DNA of 64,000 bases from Rhodoferax sp. OV413 (GTDB lineage: Bacteria; Pseudomonadota; Gammaproteobacteria; Burkholderiales; Burkholderiaceae_C), in the NCBI GenBank assembly GCA_945861785.1, contig CAMAWD010000011.1, forward strand, positions 52,397-116,396, read 5' to 3'. The position numbers were made by a program, and so were the translations under genes. The notes under the pieces are model-generated. The model was given only the letters and a program-made list of their open reading frames with translations. It was not told where the DNA came from and did no database searches. Positions 44,166 through 51,978 of the stretch are shown piece after piece (the first letter of the stretch is position 1; each line of letters begins with the position of its first letter).

Positions 44166-44732
44166 GTGACATCCATTGACCGCAAGCCGCTGCTGCGCTT
44201 TCTGCGCAACCAGTTCGCCATCGACTGGCACGGGCACCATGGGGCGCCGCATTGGGCGCGGGTGCGGGCGAATGGGCTGATGCTGGCACCGTTGACCGGG
44301 GCCAACCGGCATGTTGTCGAGCTTTTCGCGTTCTTCCACGATGCATGCCGTGTGAACGAACACGTGGACGATGGGCATGGCGCCCGGGGCGCCGACTTGG
44401 CCGGCCGGCTCAAGGGGCGCTTCTTCGAAGCCACCGACGAGGAGATGGACCTGCTGGCGCATGCCTGCCGGTACCACAGCGACGGCCGCAGCCAGGGCGA
44501 TGCCACGGTGCTCACCTGCTGGGATGCAGACCGGCTGGACCTCGGGCGGGTGGGCATCACGCCGCGGGCGGATCGCCTGTGTACAGCGGCCGCCCGGCAG
44601 GCAACCATGCTGGCAACTGCCAATGCACGGGCGCAGGCGTGGGTCAACCGGCGCATCGCGGCAAGGGGCGACCAAAAATCTACGGCACAAAGGTTCGTCT
44701 CAAAAATCTCGCCCAGGACGACTCGGCCTTAG
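44166..44732 (+). CDS. HD-domain phosphohydrolase-like protein, 3' end disrupted
   Basis: 188 residues from GTG 44166. It has HHGAPHWARVRANGLMLA, then ELFAFFHDACRVNEHVDDGH (HD pair) and YHSDGRSQGDATVLTCWDAD RLDLG, a metal-dependent HD layout. Family enzymes hydrolyse phosphoesters such as nucleotides. The last 20 or so residues come from the transposase remnant that begins at about 44666, so the native C-terminus is lost, though the metal site is intact. It is divergent from the MerR-type gene and may be part of the same system. Confidence 0.78.
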   Translation: MTSIDRKPLLRFLRNQFAIDWHGHHGAPHWARVRANGLMLAPLTGANRHVVELFAFFHDACRVNEHVDDGHGARGADLAGRLKGRFFEATDEEMDLLAHACRYHSDGRSQGDATVLTCWDADRLDLGRVGITPRADRLCTAAARQATMLATANARAQAWVNRRIAARGDQKSTAQRFVSKISPRTTRP

Positions 44733-45200
44733 TCTGCGCCCCCAGTCCAGTCTATGGAGAGCGCGATGTCACGGTGCGCTACCGCGTGCTCAATCTGATG
44801 TGGCGACCGGTCGGGCACATCGTGCGCTTCTGTAGCGACGTGGCAGTGGTGATCAGCATCTGCACAAAACCTCAGACACCTATCGCCAAGCCGTTCGCCG
44901 CAAGCTGCGCGCCTACCACGTCCATGTCCAGCCCGGATGCATCGCTCAGGGCCTGTTGCAGCACCTGTCCATCAATCACACCGCAGAGGTTCGGCGCTGC
45001 TTTCGCAGCTGGCTGCGCACTATGAACCCGACAATGTGAACCCGACAATGCCACCATCCGGACTGATCGTGGCCAGCGCCCTGCGCTCCACCCTCCCGGC
45101 ATTTTTCTCGGTTCCCGCTTTTGCGCCTGACCTCCAGAAAATCATGATCAAATATCGCAGACACGACCCGCCCTCTGCCATTGATTGGTTGGCGGCGTGA
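44666..45200 (+). mobile_element. Decayed IS transposase C-terminal part
   Basis: Frame one gives RPKIYGTKVRLKNLAQDD, then SPVYGERDVTVRYRVLNLMW, the DDE region of an IS4/IS701-like transposase. A deletion then shifts to HKTSDTYRQAVRRKLRAYH, with QGLLQHLSINHTAEV, and a 14-bp tandem duplication shifts the frame once more before LPAFFSVPAFAPDLQKIM and the stop at 45200. The N-terminal half is absent. I could not find paired terminal inverted repeats. Its left edge cuts the HD gene. Confidence 0.75.
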
Positions 45201-45246
45201 ACTCAAACGGAAAACTTGGCACTGTCCAGTTTGTTCTTTAAACTTG

Positions 45247-45274
45247 AATAATCAATCAGATTATTTGAATCTGA
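45247..45274. promoter_or_regulatory. Two overlapping palindromes upstream of citryl-CoA lyase gene
   Basis: AATAATC-AATCA-GATTATT (45247-45265) and TCAGATT-ATTTG-AATCTGA (45256-45274) are both perfect 7-bp inverted repeats and share GATTATT bases. They lie 63-90 bases before the ATG. Such overlap suggests an operator for a dimeric regulator such as LysR or GntR types. Confidence 0.5.
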
Positions 45275-45336
45275 CGAGGTGACTCTTGTTTTTGTATTGA
45301 TCAAGACAACCAACTCCCAAACACCGCAGAGGTTTC

Positions 45337-46131
45337 ATGGCAAGAAAATGCAAGCCCATCACGAGCGACATCGGCTGGAGCGATGCCTCCAGCATCACCC
45401 TGTTCGGCAGGAATTTCGTGGACGAGATCCTCGGCGAGGTCAATCTCGGCGACATGGGTTTCCTCGAGCTTACCGGCCGACTGCCGAATCCCAACGAGTC
45501 ACGCATGTTCAATGCCATGGCGGTCACGTTGGTCGAGCATGGCATCACGCCCAGCGCACTGGTGGCGCGGCTGACATACCTGGGCGCCCCCGAGTCGCTG
45601 CAGGGCGCGGTCGCCGCGGGCTTGAACGGGCTCGGCACGGTGTTCGTGGGAAGCATCGAGGGAGCCGCCAAGGTGCTCTCCGAAGCCATGCCGCAGCCCG
45701 ATGCCAATGCCGACTTCGCGGCGCTGGCGCGGCCCGTGGTCGAATCGTTCAAGGCATCCAAACGCATCGTTCCCGGCATCGGTCACCCGTTTCACAAGCC
45801 GGTGGACCCGCGCGCGCCTCGGCTGGCGCAGATCGCGCGGGAGACGGGTTTCGACGGACCGTACCTGAAGCTGATGGCAGCCCTGGCGGACGAAGCGTCG
45901 CGCAGCAGCGGCAAGGTGCTGCCCATGAACGCCACGGGCGCCATCGGCGCGTTGTGCTGCGAGATGGGTTTCAACTGGAAGATCTGCCGCGGGCTGGGCG
46001 TCATGGCCCGAGCGGTGGGCTTGGTAGGCCACATCCTCGAAGAATCTCGCAACCCGATGGCCGAGGAAATATGGCACATGGTGGACGAACAGGCCACCGC
46101 TCACCTGCGGCCCGCACAAACGAAGGAATGA
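45337..46131 (+). CDS. Citryl-CoA lyase-like protein (citrate synthase superfamily)
   Basis: 264 residues from ATG 45337. Citrate-synthase-fold segments include MGFLELTGRLPNPNESRMFN, the histidine motif PGIGHPFHKPVDPRAPRL, and ATGAIGALCCEMGFNWKICR near the end. It is far shorter than citrate synthase (about 430) and matches the stand-alone citryl-CoA lyase type, which cleaves citryl-CoA or related 3-hydroxy-3-carboxyacyl-CoA to acetyl-CoA and an oxo acid. It converges on the 3-oxoacid CoA-transferase genes, which could supply its CoA ester. A 17-codon frame follows at 46135 (MASETAPAACTPPVPPW), perhaps a relic. Confidence 0.85.
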   Translation: MARKCKPITSDIGWSDASSITLFGRNFVDEILGEVNLGDMGFLELTGRLPNPNESRMFNAMAVTLVEHGITPSALVARLTYLGAPESLQGAVAAGLNGLGTVFVGSIEGAAKVLSEAMPQPDANADFAALARPVVESFKASKRIVPGIGHPFHKPVDPRAPRLAQIARETGFDGPYLKLMAALADEASRSSGKVLPMNATGAIGALCCEMGFNWKICRGLGVMARAVGLVGHILEESRNPMAEEIWHMVDEQATAHLRPAQTKE

Positions 46132-46147
46132 ACATGGCATCCGAAAC

Positions 46148-46177
46148 GGCACCGGCCGCATGCACGCCGCCGGTGCC
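46148..46177. terminator. Strong hairpin between convergent genes
   Basis: GGCACCGGC (46148-46156) pairs perfectly with GCCGGTGCC (46169-46177) around a 12-base loop, between the citryl-CoA lyase gene and scoB, which end toward each other. There is no T-run on either side, so it is not a classical intrinsic terminator, but it may block read-through or protect 3' ends. Confidence 0.35.
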
Positions 46178-46205
46178 GCCCTGGTGAAGGCAAGCTCGGG
46201 CGATT

Positions 46206-46850
46206 TCAGGCGGCCGCCGACACCGGCAGGCCGATCAGCTCCTGCAACTGTGCGGCATCCAGCCCGTCTACCAGATCGATCACGCGCAGGCCTTCGGCCG
46301 TGAGCGCCAGCGTGCCATGGTCGGTATAGATGCGGGTCACACACTTGAGGCCGGTGAGCGGGAAGCTGCAGCGCAGCACGATCTTGCTTTTGCCGCCGGA
46401 GGTCAGCAGGTTCATCATGACCCAGGTCTGCTTCGCGCCGGCCGCCAGGTCCATGGCACCACCCACTGCGGGGATGGTGTCTTCCCCTGTGCTCCAGTTG
46501 GCCAGGTCGCCTTCGATCGACACTTCGAAGGCACCCAGCACCGCGACGTCCAGGTGACCACCGCGCATGATGCCGAAGCTGTCGGCATGGTGCACGATGG
46601 CCGCGCCCTTGCGCAGCGTCACCGGGTGCTTGCTGGCATTGATCAGGTCGTAGTCTTCCTTGCCGGGCGCCGGCGCCGGGCCCATGCCGATCAGGCCGTT
46701 TTCGCTTTGCAGCAGCACTTCGCGCCCGGGCGGTATGTGGTTGCCGGCCAGCGTGGGCATGCCCACGCCCAGGTTGACCACCATGCCTTCTTCCAGGTCG
46801 CGCGCCACGCGCGCGGCCAGCGCGTCGCGGCCGAGAAGTGTGTAGCCCAT
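46206..46850 (-). CDS. 3-oxoacid CoA-transferase, subunit B
   Basis: 214 residues from ATG 46850. The catalytic glutamate is Glu50 in LLQSENGLIGMG; other family blocks are VVNLGVGMPTLAGNHIPPGR and GGHLDVAVLGAFEVS, MNLLTSGGKSKIVLRC. The enzyme moves CoA between succinyl-CoA and a 3-oxo or related acid. It overlaps subunit A by one base (TGATG). Clustered with dioxygenases and racemase-family enzymes, it probably activates the pathway acid. Confidence 0.92.
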   Translation of the reverse strand: MGYTLLGRDALAARVARDLEEGMVVNLGVGMPTLAGNHIPPGREVLLQSENGLIGMGPAPAPGKEDYDLINASKHPVTLRKGAAIVHHADSFGIMRGGHLDVAVLGAFEVSIEGDLANWSTGEDTIPAVGGAMDLAAGAKQTWVMMNLLTSGGKSKIVLRCSFPLTGLKCVTRIYTDHGTLALTAEGLRVIDLVDGLDAAQLQELIGLPVSAAA

Positions 46851-47551
46851 CAGGTCCCCTTGCCCATGCCGCCGGGCCGGGTCGGCACGTACGGGATCTT
46901 GACAATGCTGCCGACGAAGATGCCGGGCGTGACAATGCACTCCGGATCGAGCTCGCCCAGCTCGACGATCTCGTGCACCGTGGCCACCGTGTGCTTCGCG
47001 GCCGTCGCCATGACCGGGCCGAAATTGCGCGCGGCCAGGCGGTAGGTCAGGTTGCCCCAGCGGTCGCCGCGCTCGGCGCGCACCAGCGCCAGGTCGCCAT
47101 GGATCGGGTATTCGAGCACATAGTCGCGCCCGTTGAAATGGCGTGTCTCCTTGCCTTGGGCCAGCGGCGTGCCGTAGGCGGTGGCGGTGTAGAAGGCGCC
47201 GATGCCCGCACCGGCGGCGCGCACGCGCTCTGCGATGTTGCCCTGCGGCACCACTTCCAGCTCGAGCTTGCCGCTCTTGTACAGCTCGTCGAACACCCAG
47301 GAATCCGACTGCCTCGGAAAGCTGCACAGGATCTTGCGCACCCGGCCGGTCTTGAGCAGCGCCGCCAGGCCGGTGTAGCCGTTGCCCGCGTTGTTGGCCA
47401 CCACCGTGAGGTCGCGCGCGCCCTGCTCGATCAGCCCGTCGATCAGCTCGTCCGGGATGCCGGCCGTGCCGAAGCCGCCGATCAGCACGGTGGCCCCGTC
47501 GGGCACCTGGCCGAGCGCCTGTGCCACCGTGTCGGCGATCTTGTTGATCAT
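46850..47551 (-). CDS. 3-oxoacid CoA-transferase, subunit A
   Basis: 233 residues from ATG 47551 (MINKIADTVAQALGQVPDGA). Family blocks: VLIGGFGTAGIPDELIDGLI, LTVVANNAGNGYTGLAALLK and GNIAERVRAAGAGIGAFYTA, then ALVRAERGDRWGNLTYRLAA. It pairs with subunit B directly downstream. The start lies one base after the stop of a thiolase remnant. Confidence 0.92.
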   Translation of the reverse strand: MINKIADTVAQALGQVPDGATVLIGGFGTAGIPDELIDGLIEQGARDLTVVANNAGNGYTGLAALLKTGRVRKILCSFPRQSDSWVFDELYKSGKLELEVVPQGNIAERVRAAGAGIGAFYTATAYGTPLAQGKETRHFNGRDYVLEYPIHGDLALVRAERGDRWGNLTYRLAARNFGPVMATAAKHTVATVHEIVELGELDPECIVTPGIFVGSIVKIPYVPTRPGGMGKGT

Positions 47552-47552
47552 G

Positions 47553-47702
47553 TCAGCGCGCCGGGGGGAACACCTGCACCGCCGGCTGCGCATCGCCGCG
47601 CAGCTGGCGCACCGCTTCGATCACCTTGGTCATGCCGCCGCGATTGGCCGGGTTCGGGTGTTCAAATGCGCCTGCGATGCAGGCCTTGCCACGGAGAGTC
47701 AT
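47553..47702 (-). pseudogene. Internally deleted thiolase-family remnant
   Basis: A 49-codon frame from ATG 47702 reads MTLRGKACIAGAFEHP, the typical N-terminus of lipid-transfer-type thiolases. It is joined at once to NRGGMTKVIEAVRQLRGDAQ, the C-terminal helix of the same family, before ending in a foreign PPAR tail. About 340 residues between the two HP-containing points are gone. It lies between a Bug gene and the CoA-transferase genes and implies the operon once encoded a thiolase for a cleavage step. Confidence 0.7.
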
Positions 47703-47717
47703 TAAATAAATCCCTCG

Positions 47718-48677
47718 CTACTTCTTGACGATGCCGGCGGCCTTGCTGATGCCTTCGAAGCGGGCGATATCGTCGGCCAGGAAGGCGGTAAACTGCGCCG
47801 GAGTGAGATGCACCACCTCGAATCCTAACGTATCGAACTGCTTCTTCACGTCGGGCAGCAGCAGCAGCTTGTTGAGCTCGGCGTTGAGCCGGTTGACGAT
47901 GGGCGCGGGTGTGCCCGCCGGCGCGAACAGTCCGTTCCAGCCGACGACCTGGAAGTCTTTGTAGCCCGCCTCGATCATGGTCGGCACGTTCGGCATGCCG
48001 GACCAGCGCTGCGGACTCATCACCGCCAACGCCTTCATGCGGCCGGCCTGCACGTTGGGAGCGACCGAGGACAGGCTGGCGGACAGCAGGTCCACACGCC
48101 CGGACATGACGTCGATGGCGCCTTCGGTCGGCCCCTTGTAGGTGACGCCCAGCAGGTCGATGCCGGCCTTCTGCTTGAGCGCCTCCACCACCAGTTCCAG
48201 CACGCCGCCGCTGGATGCGTAGCTGTGCTTGCCGGGCGCCGCCTTGGCCATGGCGATGAATTCCTGGATGGTGTTGGCCTTGTGGTCCTTGCCGACCACC
48301 AGCCCGACCGGCGCGGTGCTGATCAGCCCCACCGGCACGAAGTCCTTGACCGGGTCGTAGGGCAGCGACGCGCTCAGCGCCATGGCGGCCGACATGGCCG
48401 AGCCGGGCGAGACGATCAAGGTGTAGCCGTCGGGCTTGGCCGCAGCGCCCGCCTGCATGCCCACGGCGCCGGCACCGCCGGCGCGGTTCTCGATCACCAC
48501 CGGCTGGCCGAGCACAGGCGTGAGTTTTTCAGCCGCAATACGCGCTGCGGCGTCGGCGGCCGAACCCGCCGAGTACGGGACGATGATGCGAATGGGCTTG
48601 CTGGGCCAGACGTCCTGCGCCCAGGCGGTGACGGTCATCAGGGATGCGACAAGCATGCCGGCGAGAAATTTCTTCAT
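47718..48677 (-). CDS. Bug/TctC-family periplasmic solute-binding protein
   Basis: 319 residues with signal peptide KKFLAGMLVASLMTVTAWAQ. Bug segments: WPSKPIRIIVPYSAGSAADA, PVVIENRAGGAGAVGMQAGA, VTYKGPTEGAIDVMSGRVDL and NGLFAPAGTPAPIVNRLNAE. It sits between a TauD-type gene and the CoA-transferase genes and may capture the acid that the latter activates. Confidence 0.94.
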   Translation of the reverse strand: MKKFLAGMLVASLMTVTAWAQDVWPSKPIRIIVPYSAGSAADAAARIAAEKLTPVLGQPVVIENRAGGAGAVGMQAGAAAKPDGYTLIVSPGSAMSAAMALSASLPYDPVKDFVPVGLISTAPVGLVVGKDHKANTIQEFIAMAKAAPGKHSYASSGGVLELVVEALKQKAGIDLLGVTYKGPTEGAIDVMSGRVDLLSASLSSVAPNVQAGRMKALAVMSPQRWSGMPNVPTMIEAGYKDFQVVGWNGLFAPAGTPAPIVNRLNAELNKLLLLPDVKKQFDTLGFEVVHLTPAQFTAFLADDIARFEGISKAAGIVKK

Positions 48678-48705
48678 CTGTGTCTCCTTTTGCTGGTAAC
48701 TGAAC

Positions 48706-49614
48706 TCACATCGCGGGCGCGGCTGCCACCTGCTGGCCCGCGCGCTGGTAAGCCGCCGCGTCGCCGCCGATCACAATCCGGTGCAGCAGCCGGCGCAGTG
48801 TGGTCGACTGGTAGTCGAAGCCGCCGGCACGGTGCAGCGTCGCCCGGTTGTCCCACATCACCAGATCGCCCGGCTGCCATTTGTGCGTGTAGATTGCCTC
48901 GGGCCGGGTCGCGATGGTCTTGAGCTCCTGCAGCAGCGCGCGGCCTTCCTCGAACGGCATGCCCTCGATGTAATGCGCCGAGCTGCTGATGTACAGCAGC
49001 TTGCGCCCGGTATCCGGATGGCGCTGCACCAGGCGGTGCGGCACATCGGGCGCGGTCAGCCGTTCCTGGTCCGTCATCGGCTTGCGCCCGGGCGACAGCG
49101 TGCGCTGGTAGGTCCAGCTGTGGATGGCGGACAGCGGCTCGATCTTCTGCTTGAGCGCATCGGGCAGCGCATCGTAGGCGGCGTGCATGCTGGTGAACTG
49201 CGTGTCGCCGCCCTGGCCCGGAATCTCCACCCCGTGCAGCAGCGTGGTGTACGCCGGCACGGCCCGATAGGAGCTGTCGGAATGCCAGTTCTCCGCCAGC
49301 GACATGCGCGCCATGTCGGGGCCGGGCCCGATCGGCTGGTTGGTCTGCCGGTCGAGGTTGGTCAGCCGCAGCACCGTGGGCACCTTGCCCTGCGCGGTGC
49401 TGGCATCGACGAACACTTCCGGCTGGCCGAAGCGCGATGCGAAGGCCAGCATGCGGTCCTGGTCCAGCGGCTGGCCGTGGAAGACCAGCACCTGATGGCG
49501 GTCGAGCGCGCTGCGCACCTCGGCCTGGATTGCATCGTCCAGCGGGCGCGACAGGTCCAGGCCGCGGATCTCGGCGGCCACGACAGGGTGCAGGGCTTGG
49601 ATGTCCAGGGTCAT
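48706..49614 (-). CDS. TauD/TfdA-family Fe(II)/2-oxoglutarate dioxygenase
   Basis: 302 residues. The iron triad is His111 and Asp113 (NWHSDSSY) and His261 (ATLHRAGGFD), with the 2-oxoglutarate arginine near 275 (TTLRRLLHR). The length fits TauD/TfdA. Family enzymes hydroxylate sulfonates, phenoxyacetates, carnitine precursors and other small acids. It follows an enolase-superfamily gene by one base. A second, dissimilar TauD-type enzyme is at 51979-52926. Confidence 0.92.
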   Translation of the reverse strand: MTLDIQALHPVVAAEIRGLDLSRPLDDAIQAEVRSALDRHQVLVFHGQPLDQDRMLAFASRFGQPEVFVDASTAQGKVPTVLRLTNLDRQTNQPIGPGPDMARMSLAENWHSDSSYRAVPAYTTLLHGVEIPGQGGDTQFTSMHAAYDALPDALKQKIEPLSAIHSWTYQRTLSPGRKPMTDQERLTAPDVPHRLVQRHPDTGRKLLYISSSAHYIEGMPFEEGRALLQELKTIATRPEAIYTHKWQPGDLVMWDNRATLHRAGGFDYQSTTLRRLLHRIVIGGDAAAYQRAGQQVAAAPAM

Positions 49615-49615
49615 G

Positions 49616-50785
49616 TCAGCAGACTCGGTACTTTTCTATCGCATCGCGATCGATCTCCACGCCCAGCCCCGGCCCTTCCGGCAGGTGCACATGGCTGTCC
49701 TCCATGCGGATGGGAGTCACCAGCATGTCGTCTCGCAGCGGATTGCCCGCGCCCACGTCGTATTCTAGAAAGGACGGGAAAGCCGGATGGTCGGTGTGCG
49801 GCCAGCCCGGCAGCGCGGCACCGAAGTGGCAGCCCACCGCCAGGCCCAGCGCGCTGCCCCACACATGCGGTGCGATGCGCAGGTTGCTGGCCTGTGCCAG
49901 GAAGGCAATACGCCGCGCCTCGGTCAGCCCGCCGCAGTAGGGAATGGACGGCTGCAGGATGTCGATGCAGCGGTTGTCGATCAGCGCCTTGAACTCGCGC
50001 GCCGTGTAGTGCGCCTCGCCGGCAGAAAGCGGAACCGGCGAGCGCGAACGCAACTCGGTGTAGGCACGCAGGTCCCAGGGCGGCAGCGGCTCTTCCACCC
50101 AGTGGATGTCCAGGTGCGCCATCGCATTGATCGATGCCAGCGCGACGTCGCCGGTGTAGGCACCGTTCATGTCGACGATCAGCAGCACGTCCGGGCCGAG
50201 AATTTCCCGGGCCATGCGAGTGCGCTCCACGTCGCTCTTGATGCCACGGCCGATCTTGATCTTGGCGCCCAGGAACTTCATGCCGGCGACCTTTCGCAGC
50301 ATGTCCTCGTAGCTGTTCTCCGGATCGTCGGAGAAGTAGCCGGTGGACGCATACACCGGCAGCCGGGTCGCGCCGCAGCCGCCGATGAGGTCGCAGGCCC
50401 GTAGGCCCAATGTCTTGCCGATGGCGTCGATCAGCGCCACGTCGATGCCGGCGAGCGCGCCGGTCAGCCCGTTCTGCACGCCCGAGTGGTACATCTTGTT
50501 GAAGACGAAGGACTGCACCTGCTCGAAGTCGTAGACCGAACGGCCGATGAAGAGCGGCGCCAGCGTCTTGAGGTATTCCTTGGCGATCGCCGGGCTGCCC
50601 GATGCTTCGCCGTAACCGACGATGCCTTCATCCGTCTGCACCTCCACCACCGAGGAGCGCGGAGCGAATCCCATGGCACGGGCGTTGCCGTAGGACTTGC
50701 CGGGCAGCGGGCCGTACTGGTAGCCCGACATGGTGATGGACTTGATCTTCGGGATCTTGCGCAGGGGCTGGGAGGGCGTGGTCAT
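49616..50785 (-). CDS. Mandelate racemase/muconate lactonizing enzyme family protein
   Basis: 389 residues from ATG 50785. Enolase-superfamily residues: Lys175 and Lys177 (GAKIKIGR), metal ligands Asp205 (IVDMNG), Glu231 (HWVEEPLPPWD) and Glu257 (SAGEAHYT), and His307 (APHVWGSA), the pattern of mandelate-racemase-like dehydratases or racemases. It abstracts a proton next to a carboxylate. Substrate not predictable from motifs alone. Only one base separates it from the TauD-type gene. Confidence 0.92.
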   Translation of the reverse strand: MTTPSQPLRKIPKIKSITMSGYQYGPLPGKSYGNARAMGFAPRSSVVEVQTDEGIVGYGEASGSPAIAKEYLKTLAPLFIGRSVYDFEQVQSFVFNKMYHSGVQNGLTGALAGIDVALIDAIGKTLGLRACDLIGGCGATRLPVYASTGYFSDDPENSYEDMLRKVAGMKFLGAKIKIGRGIKSDVERTRMAREILGPDVLLIVDMNGAYTGDVALASINAMAHLDIHWVEEPLPPWDLRAYTELRSRSPVPLSAGEAHYTAREFKALIDNRCIDILQPSIPYCGGLTEARRIAFLAQASNLRIAPHVWGSALGLAVGCHFGAALPGWPHTDHPAFPSFLEYDVGAGNPLRDDMLVTPIRMEDSHVHLPEGPGLGVEIDRDAIEKYRVC

Positions 50786-50863
50786 GGGTCCTTGTCGTCG
50801 TTGTTATTGCTGCTGTTGCCGTTGTTGTCGTGCTGTCGTTGCCGGTGTCGAGATCCCGCGCCT
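50786..50863. repeat. Triplet-rich spacer
   Basis: The 78 bases between two racemase-family genes are almost entirely imperfect GTT/GCT/GTC-type triplets (CAA/CAG/GAC on the coding strand), the only low-complexity spacer of this kind in the window. It may be slippage-prone sequence with no function. Confidence 0.5.
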
Positions 50864-51967
50864 TCAGGAAACCAAAAAGCGCCCGATCGTGTCCTCATCC
50901 CACTCCATGCCGAAGCCCGGCGCCTCGCTGCACTGGTAGCGGCCATCGGTTGGGCGAATCGGCTGGCGGAACACCGCATCGGCCATGCCGACATGCTCAA
51001 GCCAGTGGCCGTTGCCGGTGGCCGGCATCAGGTGCGAGCAGGTTTCGGGGAAGGAATGCGCCGACACCGGCACGCCCTGCGCCTCGGCCAGCGTGGCGGC
51101 CTTCAGCCAGGCAGAGGCACCGCCGATCTTCACCAGGTCCGGCATCACATAGTCCGAGGCCTGGGCCGCCAGGCTGTCGGCCGCGTCCTCCAGGCTGAGC
51201 CAGTTCTCGCCGATCTGGATCGGCGTGAGGGCGGTGCGGGCAAGCTGCGCGCAGCCGGCATAGTTGCGCGCCGCCACCGGCTCTTCCAGCCAGACCAGGC
51301 CTTCGCCATCGATCACGCTGATGCGCTCGGCGGCTTCCGGCACCGAGAGCACCTGGTTGAAGTCCCCCATCAAGGGAAAGTCATCCCCGGCTGCCTTGCG
51401 CACCGAGGTGATGAGCGCCATGTCGGCGCGCAAGGTGGGTGCTCCGAGCTTGAGCTTGAGGCCGCCATAACCGGCATCGATCGCCTGCCGCGCCAGCTCA
51501 GCGGCCTTGCCGGGATCCATGGCGACGACAGTCTTGTACATGGGATAGGACTTGGGGGCGCCACCCAGCAGGCGAACCACGGGCTGCCCCGTCGCCTTGC
51601 CGAGGGCATCCCAGGCAGCGATCTCCACCATCGCGATGGCGCTGGCCAGAAAGCCGTGAACGCCGATCAGGCGCATGCGCGCGCGCAGCTTGCGGTCGAT
51701 CGCCGTCGGGCTGAGCGACTCGCCGGCGACCAGCGGCGACAGGTCGTTCAATATCGACACCATCGGCTTGAGCACCATTGGCAGGAAGCAGCCGAGGAAG
51801 GCGTGCCCTGTCACTCCCGCATCGGTCTGCACGTCCAGCAGCACCACCGGCCAGGTGGAGAAGGAGCCCGATGCAGTCTCTAGCGCCTGCTTGACCTCCA
51901 GGTGCACCGCGCGCACGCGCAGGCCGGTCACGCGGGCGGAGCTACCGGCGGAAGGAAGGGCAGCCAT
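50864..51967 (-). CDS. Mandelate racemase/muconate lactonizing enzyme family protein
   Basis: 367 residues from ATG 51967, with GAGGAG at 7 bases. Residues: Lys171 and Lys173 (GLKLKLGAP), Asp202 (LMGDFNQ), the ligand Glu in WLEEPVAARNY, then IQIGENW and VSAHSFPE with the likely base His. Sequence differs clearly from the paralogue at 49616-50785. Two such enzymes plus two dioxygenases suggest a branched or stereochemically complex substrate. Confidence 0.91.
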   Translation of the reverse strand: MAALPSAGSSARVTGLRVRAVHLEVKQALETASGSFSTWPVVLLDVQTDAGVTGHAFLGCFLPMVLKPMVSILNDLSPLVAGESLSPTAIDRKLRARMRLIGVHGFLASAIAMVEIAAWDALGKATGQPVVRLLGGAPKSYPMYKTVVAMDPGKAAELARQAIDAGYGGLKLKLGAPTLRADMALITSVRKAAGDDFPLMGDFNQVLSVPEAAERISVIDGEGLVWLEEPVAARNYAGCAQLARTALTPIQIGENWLSLEDAADSLAAQASDYVMPDLVKIGGASAWLKAATLAEAQGVPVSAHSFPETCSHLMPATGNGHWLEHVGMADAVFRQPIRPTDGRYQCSEAPGFGMEWDEDTIGRFLVS

Positions 51968-51978
51968 GCGCACTCTCC

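Noticed and set aside
46148..46177. Rho-independent terminator
   Set aside because: The hairpin is strong, but neither flank has a T-run; kept only as a low-confidence structure.
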